A stretch of 7,320 nt of DNA, from contig DAHVRG010000243.1 in the NCBI GenBank assembly GCA_027322565.1, positions 1 to 7,320 of the forward strand. Reading direction: 5' to 3'. The position numbers and the translations under genes were made by a program. Below the pieces are notes generated by a model that did no database searches, was not told where the DNA came from, and worked only from the letters and a program-made list of their open reading frames with translations. Every line of letters begins with the position of its first letter. Position 1 is the first letter of the stretch. Shown piece by piece: positions 1-5,325 of this stretch. The stretch is from Georgenia sp. (lineage in GTDB: Bacteria > Actinomycetota > Actinomycetes > Actinomycetales > Actinomycetaceae).

Positions 1-541
1 CGGCGGGCAGCACGGCCCGGACGACGAGATCACCGACGTCGTCGACGTCGGCCCCGGTGCGCGCCAGCACGTCGCCGCGGCGCAGACCGGAGACGACGTC
101 CGTGGGGGCGTCCGCGAGGGTCGTGTAGACCCGCTCCCGCAGCGTGGCCATGCCGCGCAGCGCGACGTCGTGGGAGACGAGCCGCTCGACGTACCGCATG
201 AGGCCGCGGGCGATGCCGAAGGTCCGCACAGCCACCGCCGCCACCCCGAGCTCGAGCACGGGCGGCATCTGGGAGGCCCGGGCGATGAGCCAGGCCGCGG
301 TCGCGGACAGCGCGACCGCGCTGCCCAGCCCGAGGGAGCCGGCGAGGACGGCGAGGGCGAAGCGGCGCCGGTCGAGGTCGAGGAGGCGGACCGCACGGCG
401 CAGCGCGCGGCGCTCCTCCGCGGTGAGGGCGACGACGCGGGCCGGCCGGTCGGGGGCGGGGGAGCCGCCGGGAGCGGGCCGGCGGGCGGTGCGTCGCGTG
501 CCGCTCGCCGTGTCGCGCGCGGCGCTGGCCGTGGCGCTCAT
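1..541 (-). CDS. cydC: CydC subunit of thiol reductant ABC exporter, N-terminal 180 residues (cut by window edge)
   Basis: CydC pairs with CydD to form an inner-membrane ABC exporter of cysteine/glutathione-type thiols that is needed to assemble cytochrome bd. The reading frame is open from the ATG at 541 to the left edge. Only part of the membrane domain is present; full CydC is usually about 550-580 residues, so the ATPase half lies outside. Residues 61-90 form a first hydrophobic helix ending AAWLIARAS, and residues 94-121 a second ending RGLMRYVERL. The following SHDVALR, with AAWLIARASQMPP, is a hallmark of CydC that distinguishes it from CydD. The start overlaps the cydD stop as ATGA, and a GGAGGAGGAG Shine-Dalgarno run sits just upstream, so the start is well supported. 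Residues 1-55 are an Arg/Ala/Pro-rich cytoplasmic extension, longer than I would expect. The family call is firm; completeness beyond the edge is unknown. Confidence 0.93.
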   Translation of the reverse strand, partial: MSATASAARDTASGTRRTARRPAPGGSPAPDRPARVVALTAEERRALRRAVRLLDLDRRRFALAVLAGSLGLGSAVALSATAAWLIARASQMPPVLELGVAAVAVRTFGIARGLMRYVERLVSHDVALRGMATLRERVYTTLADAPTDVVSGLRRGDVLARTGADVDDVGDLVVRAVLPA

Positions 542-2298
542 GCCTCTCCTCCTCCGACGGGGGCGGGCTGCCGGTCGGGCAGCGGGGCGGCGTGGACCTC
601 GACGACCTCGTCCGCCAGGGAGACCAGCCGGGGCCGGTGGGCGATGACGAGCACCGCCCGGCCGGAGTCTCGCAGCGCGGTGACGACGTCGAGCACGCGC
701 TGCTCGGAGTCGGCGTCCAGGTGGGCGGAGGGCTCGTCGAGGACGACGAGCGGGGCGGGGTCGAGGAGCGCCCGGGTGAGGGCGACGCGCTGGCGCTGCC
801 CGAGCGACAGCCCCGCACCGCCGTGGCCGATCGGGGTGTCCCAGCCTTCGGGGAGCGCGGCGAGCACCTCGTCCAGCCCGCTGGCGGCGGCCGCCGCCTC
901 CTCCCGCGCGCCGACCGTGCCCGGGCCGCCGAGCACCGCCTCGGCGAGCGTCCCGGGCGTGAGGACCGGCCGCTGCGGCACCCAGGTGACCTGGGCATGC
1001 CACGACGCCGGGTCCACCTCGGCGAGGTCGACGGCACCGTCCGGGACGGTGTCCAGTGTCGGGAACTCAGCTGTCGGCGGGAACTGAGCTGTCGGCGGGA
1101 GGTGCACCGGCGTCTCGGCGGGGATGACGAGCACCCTGCCGGAGGTGGGGCGCAGCAGGCCCAGGGCGACCATCGCCGTCGTCGTCTTCCCGCCGCCCGA
1201 CGGCCCGACGAGGGCGGTGACCCGGCCCGGACGCACATCCGCGCAGAGCCCGGCGGGTGCGAGGACGTCCCGGCCGGGGGCCTCGACCGCGACGTCCTGC
1301 AGGACGAGTCCGCCGAACGCCGGCGCAGGGCGGTCGCCGGTGGGCGGCAGCGGGCGCTCGAGCACGGCGAAGGCCTGCTCGGCGGCGGCCAGGCCGTCGG
1401 CGGAGTTGTGGAACTGGGTGCCCACCTCGCGGATGGGGCGGTAGGCCTCGGGCGCGAGCATGAGGACGGTGAGCCCGGTGGTGAGGTCGACGTCGCCGTA
1501 GACGAGCCGCATGCCGATGGTCACCGCGACGAGCGCGACGGCGATGGAGGCGAGGAACTCGAGCACCGCGCCGGAGAGGAAGGCGACCTTCAGGGTGCTC
1601 ATCGTCGTCCGCGTGTAGGCCTGGCCCAGCGCCCGCACCCGCCGGCCCGGCCCGCGCTCGCGGCCCAGCGCCTTGAGCGTGGTGAGCCCGGCGAGGAGGT
1701 CGAGCAGCTGGGCGCCCAGGCGCTGCATGGCGGCGAGCTTGTCCGTCGCGAACCGTTGGGTGAGCACCCCGATGAGCCACATGAACACCGGGATGAGCGG
1801 GATGGTGACGGCGACGATCGCCGCCGAGCCGAGGTCGTGCCCGGCGATGACGGCGACCGTGGCGGGGGTGAGCGTCGCCGCCAGGAGCAGCTGGGGCAGG
1901 TAGCGCACGAAGTAGGGCTCGAGGTCGTCCAGCCCGCGGGTGACGAGGGTGACGAGCTCGCTCGGCTCGCTCAGCCCGCGCGGGCCGAGGGCGACGGCGT
2001 GGTCGAGCACCCCGGCCCGCAGCTCGGCGACGACGTCGACGGCGGCGCGGTGGGCCAGCGACTCCTGCAGGGTCGTGACGAGCACCCGCGCCGCCGCGAC
2101 GGCGACGAACCAGCCGATGAGGGGCGCCGCGTGCGCCCAGCCCGCCGTGCCGTCGACCACCGGGGCGATGGCCCCGGAGATGAGGACGGCCTGCGCGACC
2201 ACGAGCCCGGCGGAGGCCATGCCGAAGCCGGTGGTCAGCGCGATGTAGCGGCGGGCCGAGCGCGCGTGGCGGAGCAGCCGCGGGTCGAGCGGCTTCAC
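538..2298 (-). CDS. cydD: CydD subunit of thiol reductant ABC exporter, 586 aa
   Basis: CydD is the partner of CydC in the membrane exporter that supplies reduced thiols to the outside and allows cytochrome bd maturation. An N-terminal six-helix membrane domain (about residues 15-320) precedes a C-terminal ATPase. Motifs visible are Walker A GPSGGGKT (365-372), Q-loop glutamine 442 in VPQRP, ABC signature LSLGQRQ (498-504), Walker B LVVLDEP (517-523), D-loop SAHLD (524-528) and the switch histidine 554 in VIAHRP. It is therefore likely an active ATPase. Length is normal for the family. The start is GTG at 2298, overlapping the cydB stop as GTGA. The upstream Shine-Dalgarno is weak (GGGC/GCGGG only), so translation probably depends on coupling to cydB. 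An oddity is that about 70 residues separate the Walker A threonine from the Q-loop glutamine, against roughly 42 in E. coli CydD as I recall it. The insert near 392-425 contains a duplicated hexapeptide. Confidence 0.95.
   Translation of the reverse strand: MKPLDPRLLRHARSARRYIALTTGFGMASAGLVVAQAVLISGAIAPVVDGTAGWAHAAPLIGWFVAVAAARVLVTTLQESLAHRAAVDVVAELRAGVLDHAVALGPRGLSEPSELVTLVTRGLDDLEPYFVRYLPQLLLAATLTPATVAVIAGHDLGSAAIVAVTIPLIPVFMWLIGVLTQRFATDKLAAMQRLGAQLLDLLAGLTTLKALGRERGPGRRVRALGQAYTRTTMSTLKVAFLSGAVLEFLASIAVALVAVTIGMRLVYGDVDLTTGLTVLMLAPEAYRPIREVGTQFHNSADGLAAAEQAFAVLERPLPPTGDRPAPAFGGLVLQDVAVEAPGRDVLAPAGLCADVRPGRVTALVGPSGGGKTTTAMVALGLLRPTSGRVLVIPAETPVHLPPTAQFPPTAEFPTLDTVPDGAVDLAEVDPASWHAQVTWVPQRPVLTPGTLAEAVLGGPGTVGAREEAAAAASGLDEVLAALPEGWDTPIGHGGAGLSLGQRQRVALTRALLDPAPLVVLDEPSAHLDADSEQRVLDVVTALRDSGRAVLVIAHRPRLVSLADEVVEVHAAPLPDRQPAPVGGGEA
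542..555 (-). promoter_or_regulatory. Ribosome binding site of cydC
   Basis: On the minus strand the end of cydD reads GGAGGAGGAGAGGC directly before the cydC ATG. This purine run lies inside the last cydD codons (Gly-Gly-Glu-Ala). It gives cydC a strong Shine-Dalgarno of its own in addition to coupling through the ATGA overlap. Confidence 0.75.
1060..1095 (-). repeat. 18-bp tandem duplication inside cydD
   Basis: Two head-to-tail copies of an 18-bp unit (1060-1077 and 1078-1095) differ at one base (C1068 versus G1086), and the first five bases of a third copy follow. On the coding strand they encode PPTAQF followed by PPTAEF; the single difference changes Gln to Glu. The repeat is in frame and lies in the linker between Walker A and the Q-loop. 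It is locally less GC-rich than its surroundings, which fits a slippage duplication in a tolerated surface loop. Confidence 0.9.
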
Positions 2299-3365
2299 CG
2301 ACCCGCGCCCTGCCCGGCCGGCTCGAGCGGGCGCTCCTCGCTCGGAGGCAGGCCTTCGTGGCCCACGATGTCACTGGCCCACACCCGCTTGCGGAACACC
2401 CAGTAGGTCCAGCCCTGGTAGGCGAGCACGATCGGCACGAAGATCAGCGCGACGACGCTCATCACGGTCAGCGTGGACTCGGTGGCCGCGGCGTCGGCGA
2501 TGGACAGCGAGGCCGCGGGGTCGAGCCGCGAGGGCATGACGTAGGGGTACATCGAGCTGAAGATGAACGCCACCGCCCCGACGATGCCGACGGTGTGCAG
2601 GGCGAAGGCCCAGCCCTCGCGGGCCAGCCGGGTCGCGACGACGACACCGACCAGGCTGAGCGCGGCGACCACCGCCGGGATGAGGGAGAAGGTGTTGCCC
2701 GAGTAGGACACCTGCGCCCACACCACCCACACCAGGCAGACCGCCCCGGAGCCGATGGCGAGCCGGTGGGCCAGCCGCACGGCGCGGATGTGGATGGGGC
2801 CGGCGGTCTTCAGCGCCACGAAGATCGCCCCGTGGGTGAGGAACAGGCCGAGGGTGACCAGGCCGCCGAGGAGGGTGAAGGGGGTGATGAGGGAGAGCAG
2901 CCCGCCGGTGAGCTGGTGGTTGCCGTCCACCAGCTCGATGTCCATTCCCTGGACCAGGTTGGCGAAGGCCACGCCCCACAGGATGGAGGGCACCCAGGCG
3001 CCGAAGGCGTGCGCCCAGTCCCAGCGGCCACGCCACCGCCGGCTGTCGATCTTGGAACGCCACTCGATGGCGCAGATCCGCACGATGAGCGCGAGCAGGA
3101 TGACGAACAGCGGAAGGTACATCCCGGAGAACATCGTGGCGTACAACTCCGGGAAGGCGGCGAAGGTCGCGCCGCCGGCGGTGAGGAGCCACACCTCGTT
3201 GCCGTCCCAGACCGGGCCGATGGTGCGCAGCATGACCCGGCGCTCCCGCTCGTCCCGGGCGAAGGTGCGCAGCAGCATCCCGACGCCGAAGTCGAAGCCC
3301 TCGAGCACGAGGTAGCCGGTCCACAGGACGGCGATGAGCAGGAACCACAGCAGTGACAGGTCCAC
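2295..3365 (-). CDS. cydB: Cytochrome bd quinol oxidase subunit II (CydB), 356 aa
   Basis: CydB is the second membrane subunit of the bd oxidase. It scaffolds CydA and, in known structures, helps form the oxygen or proton route. Family hallmarks seen are EGFDFGVG (22-29), GPVWDGNEVWL (50-60), FPELYATMFSGMYLP (71-85), the positively charged RSK at 103-105, and GVAFANLVQG (131-140). Eight to nine hydrophobic segments span the protein, and the length is typical of the actinobacterial/Gram-positive form. The start is GTG at 3365. It is chosen because the protein then begins MDLSLLWFLLIAVLWTGYLV, directly entering the first helix, with a GAGGAG Shine-Dalgarno 7 nt upstream. The gene begins 11 bp after cydA and its stop overlaps the cydD start. 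The C-terminal tail after WTYWVFRKRVWASD is a short hydrophilic, Pro/Glu/Gly-rich cytoplasmic end. I see no broken motif. Confidence 0.97.
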   Translation of the reverse strand: MDLSLLWFLLIAVLWTGYLVLEGFDFGVGMLLRTFARDERERRVMLRTIGPVWDGNEVWLLTAGGATFAAFPELYATMFSGMYLPLFVILLALIVRICAIEWRSKIDSRRWRGRWDWAHAFGAWVPSILWGVAFANLVQGMDIELVDGNHQLTGGLLSLITPFTLLGGLVTLGLFLTHGAIFVALKTAGPIHIRAVRLAHRLAIGSGAVCLVWVVWAQVSYSGNTFSLIPAVVAALSLVGVVVATRLAREGWAFALHTVGIVGAVAFIFSSMYPYVMPSRLDPAASLSIADAAATESTLTVMSVVALIFVPIVLAYQGWTYWVFRKRVWASDIVGHEGLPPSEERPLEPAGQGAGR

Positions 3366-3372
3366 GGTCTAA

Positions 3373-3378
3373 CTCCTC
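3373..3378 (-). promoter_or_regulatory. Ribosome binding site of cydB overlapping the cydA stop
   Basis: The minus strand reads TGAGGAG across the cydA stop codon. The GAGGAG sequence lies 7 nt before the cydB GTG, so ribosomes terminating on cydA sit on the cydB Shine-Dalgarno. That arrangement favours coupled, balanced synthesis of the two oxidase subunits. Confidence 0.8.
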
Positions 3379-4876
3379 AGTACGCGAAGGACAGGGTGGG
3401 CTCGGGCTCGGGTTCGACGTCCTTCGCCTCCGGTCGCTCGATGGGCTCCACACCCTCCCGGACGTAGCGGCGGATGAGCCGGTACCAGACGATGCCGAGT
3501 GCCAGGTAGAGCAGGGTGAACACGACGAGGGACAGGAGCACTGTCCCGGGCTCGACGACGGTCGAGACGCCGTCCACGGTGAGGAGCATGACCTGGTCCA
3601 CCGGGTTGGCGGGGTTGGGGTGCACCACCCACGGCTGGCGGCCCATCTCGGTGAAGATCCAGCCGAAGCTCGAGGCGAGGAAGGGCATCGGCAGGGCGAC
3701 GAGGCACAGCCGGGAGAACCACGTGGAGCCGGTGACCCGGCCCTTGCGCAGCAGCCACAGGCCGGCCACCGCGAGGGCGGCGGAGAAGATGCCCAGGCCG
3801 ATCATGAGCCGGAAGCTCCAGAAGGAGATGAACAGGTTGGGGTACAGCTCGGTGTTCTCGTCGACGCTGTCGAGGTGTCCGTAGAGCTCCATCTGCTGCT
3901 CCTGGACGTCGGCGACGCCGGGGAGGTAGCTGTCCGGGCCGGTGAAGCTGCCCGTGGCGAGGAACGAGGTGACGTAGGGGATCTCGAGGACGTGGTGGAG
4001 GTCCTCACAGCTGTTGCTGCCCGGCACCCCGATCGACAGGAGGGAGAAGCCCACGCCCTCCCCGCCTTCGCAGACGGCCTCCGCGGCCGCCATCTTGCCC
4101 GGCTGCTGCTCGTACATGAGCTTGGCCTGGACGTCGCCGCTGACGATGACGCCGAGGCCGGCGACGAGTGTGACGACGAGGCCGAGGTAGGCACCCGGGC
4201 GCCAGATGCTGCGGGCCTCTTCGGTCCGGCCGGCGCGTACGGAGCGCACGATCCACCAGCCGCAGACGCCGGCGACGAAGGTGCCGGCGACGAGGAAGGA
4301 GGCGGTGACCGTGTGGGCGAAGGCCGCGATGAGGGTGTTGTTGGTCATCACCTCGAAGAAGCCGGAGACGCCGTCGAGCTCGGCGCGGCCGGTCTCGGGG
4401 TTGAACACCGCCCCGACCGGGTGTTGCATCCACGAGTTGGCGGACAGGATCCAGTAGGCGGACAGGTTGGTGCCCACGGCCACGGCCCAGATGCAGGCGT
4501 TGTGCAGCCACTTCGGCAGCCGGTCCTCACCGAAGATCCACAGGCCGAGGAAGGTCGACTCGAGGAAGAACGCGGCGAGTGCCTCGATGGCGAGCGGCGC
4601 GCCGAAGATGTCCCCGACGAACCGGGAGTACTCCGACCAGTTCATCCCGAACTGGAACTCCTGGACGATGCCGGTGGCCACGCCGAGCGCGAAGTTGATG
4701 AGGAGGATCTTGCCGAAGAACCTCGTCAACCGGTGCCAGTGCTCCTTCCCCGTGCGCAGCCACACGGTGTGCATGAGCGCGACGAGTGGGGACAGCCCGA
4801 TCGTCAGGGGTACCAGGATGAAGTGGTACACGGTTGTGATCCCGAACTGCCACCTGGCCAGGTCCAGTGCTTCCAC
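3377..4876 (-). CDS. cydA: Cytochrome bd quinol oxidase subunit I (CydA), 499 aa
   Basis: CydA is the catalytic subunit of bd oxidase. It oxidises membrane quinol and reduces O2 to water at hemes b558, b595 and d. Numbering from the GTG at 4876, the heme-linked residues are His18 in TTVYHF (b595), His188 in AFAHT and Met358 in FWSFRLM (b558), and Glu410 in GWIFTEMGRQPW. The proton-path glutamates Glu98 and Glu106 are in IEALAAFFLEST. The quinol-binding Q loop starts GDVQAKLMYEQQPGKMAAAE (247-266) and is the short form, without the E. coli-type insertion. It carries Cys269 and Cys290, matching two cysteines I recall in mycobacterial CydA. A longer reading frame extends to a GTG at 4909. I prefer 4876 because a GGAGGAG site lies 8 nt upstream and the protein then begins MEALDLARWQFGITTVYHF, as in homologues. 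The C-terminal tail is acidic and Pro/Glu-rich. Confidence 0.97.
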   Translation of the reverse strand: MEALDLARWQFGITTVYHFILVPLTIGLSPLVALMHTVWLRTGKEHWHRLTRFFGKILLINFALGVATGIVQEFQFGMNWSEYSRFVGDIFGAPLAIEALAAFFLESTFLGLWIFGEDRLPKWLHNACIWAVAVGTNLSAYWILSANSWMQHPVGAVFNPETGRAELDGVSGFFEVMTNNTLIAAFAHTVTASFLVAGTFVAGVCGWWIVRSVRAGRTEEARSIWRPGAYLGLVVTLVAGLGVIVSGDVQAKLMYEQQPGKMAAAEAVCEGGEGVGFSLLSIGVPGSNSCEDLHHVLEIPYVTSFLATGSFTGPDSYLPGVADVQEQQMELYGHLDSVDENTELYPNLFISFWSFRLMIGLGIFSAALAVAGLWLLRKGRVTGSTWFSRLCLVALPMPFLASSFGWIFTEMGRQPWVVHPNPANPVDQVMLLTVDGVSTVVEPGTVLLSLVVFTLLYLALGIVWYRLIRRYVREGVEPIERPEAKDVEPEPEPTLSFAY

Positions 4877-4884
4877 TGCCGAAT

Positions 4885-4891
4885 CTCCTCC
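4885..4891 (-). promoter_or_regulatory. Ribosome binding site that decides the cydA start
   Basis: The minus strand reads GGAGGAG here, 8 nt before the GTG at 4876. No comparable purine run precedes the upstream in-frame GTG at 4909. This site would lie inside the coding region if the longer start were used. Confidence 0.85.
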
Positions 4892-4929
4892 AACCTGCGA
4901 GGTACCCACGTCGTCACGGGTACTCGTTC

Positions 4930-4935
4930 ACCGTA
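4930..4935 (-). promoter_or_regulatory. Candidate -10 element for the cyd operon
   Basis: The minus strand reads TACGGT, fitting the actinobacterial TAnnnT pattern, about 55 nt before the chosen cydA start. A transcript from it would have a leader of roughly 45-50 nt. The hexamer 17-18 nt further upstream (around CCAGTGC) does not match TTGACN, so an activator or an alternative sigma factor may be needed, or the call may be wrong. Confidence 0.35.
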
Positions 4936-4958
4936 GGAATCCGGGGAAAGCGGCACTG

Positions 4959-5006
4959 GGACCAAGGTCCTTCGAACCACACCGGGTGTCGTCCCGGCCG
5001 ACCGGG
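4959..5006. promoter_or_regulatory. Cluster of three short inverted repeats, possible operator zone
   Basis: Three perfect small inverted repeats stand in a row: GGACC-AA-GGTCC (4959-4970), ACACC-G-GGTGT (4979-4989) and CCCGG-CCGA-CCGGG (4993-5006). The palindrome TTCGAA (4971-4976) lies between the first two. They sit just upstream of the candidate cydA -10 box and just upstream of the weak rne -10 candidate, where a regulator could act on either side. Short palindromes also arise by chance in GC-rich DNA, and none matches a named operator I can identify. Confidence 0.3.
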
Positions 5007-5017
5007 GTGCGCTGTGC

Positions 5018-5023
5018 GATACT
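5018..5023 (+). promoter_or_regulatory. Weak candidate -10 element for rne
   Basis: GATACT, preceded by TGTGC, keeps the conserved second A and final T of the -10 box. It lies in one of the least GC-rich spots of the intergenic region. No good -35 hexamer is found 16-18 nt upstream, where the sequence is GC-rich. If used, it would give rne a leader of about 300 nt. A long leader is plausible for an autoregulated RNase E gene, but this is inference. Confidence 0.25.
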
Positions 5024-5173
5024 TCTCGTGGTTGGGGGACAGGTCCACACCCCGTTCGCCGGCCCGACGACGAAACAGGTACCTGCCCGGCTTCGCGCCG
5101 CCTCACCACCCGGGTGAGTGCGCTGCTTGCTGAAGCGGTAGGAGCCTTCGCCGTGCGTCCTCCGGGTCGTGCT

Positions 5174-5194
5174 GGCGGCGCCTGTGACGCCGTC
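5174..5194 (+). other. GC-rich hairpin in the putative rne leader
   Basis: The arms GGCGGCG and CGCCGTC can form a 7-bp stem, including one G-U pair, around the 7-nt loop CCTGTGA. No T-run follows, so it is not an intrinsic terminator. It lies 131 nt before the rne ATG and could be part of a structured 5' UTR. Confidence 0.35.
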
Positions 5195-5245
5195 GCCGTC
5201 AGTGCGACGCGGACCACGCGGAGCACGGACGTGACAGATGACTTC

Positions 5246-5269
5246 CGGCGTCGGCCGCAGCCGACGACG
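5246..5269 (+). other. Strong hairpin 56 nt upstream of rne
   Basis: CGTCGGC-CGCA-GCCGACG forms a perfect 7-bp stem closed by a tetraloop. Two further base pairs lie outside a single G-A mismatch. No T-tract follows. In an RNase E leader such a stem could be a cleavage or autoregulation element, but nothing in the sequence proves this. Confidence 0.4.
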
Positions 5270-5312
5270 ACGAACCGGCCGTGGCGCCGACGGTGTGGAA
5301 GGTGACCACGGC

Positions 5313-5318
5313 GAAGGA
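5313..5318 (+). promoter_or_regulatory. Ribosome binding site of rne
   Basis: GAAGGA lies 7 nt before the ATG at 5326. It favours this start over the in-frame GTG at 5302, whose only purine run (GGAAG) abuts the codon with no spacer. Confidence 0.7.
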
Positions 5319-5325
5319 CAAGTCC

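Larger units (their letters stand above)
4877..5325. other. Divergent intergenic region between cydA and rne (449 bp)
   Basis: No open frame here looks like a gene. The small frames in it lack a good start site, a recognisable domain or a protein-like composition. The region must hold the promoters and 5' leaders of both the cyd operon (leftward) and rne (rightward). I see a candidate -10 box for cydA, short palindromes at 4959-5006 and 5102-5118 (arms CTCACC/GGTGAG, 5-nt spacer), a weak candidate -10 for rne, and two strong hairpins near rne. No TTGTGA-type Rex site and no T-tract terminator is evident. Confidence 0.75.

Noticed and set aside
592..2406. A 604-codon open frame on the plus strand opposite cydD and the end of cydB
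   Set aside because: Its product is a low-complexity Arg/Gly/Glu/Asp/His-rich string with no domain. It is the expected antisense shadow of a GC-rich gene, and the minus-strand frame encodes a full set of ABC motifs.
3353..4936. A 527-codon plus-strand frame opposite cydA
   Set aside because: It is Gly/Glu/Asp/His-rich without any recognisable fold and mirrors cydA codon structure; cydA on the minus strand has all its heme ligands.
4920..5040. A Rex or CRP-type operator upstream of cydA
   Set aside because: I looked for TTGTGA...TCACAA and TGTGA...TCACA patterns. Only isolated half-like pieces such as GTTCAC occur, without a matching partner at the right spacing.
5102..5118. CTCACC-ACCCG-GGTGAG inverted repeat as an intrinsic terminator
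   Set aside because: The stem is only 6 bp, no T-run follows on either strand, and a terminator between two divergent promoters would have no gene to end.
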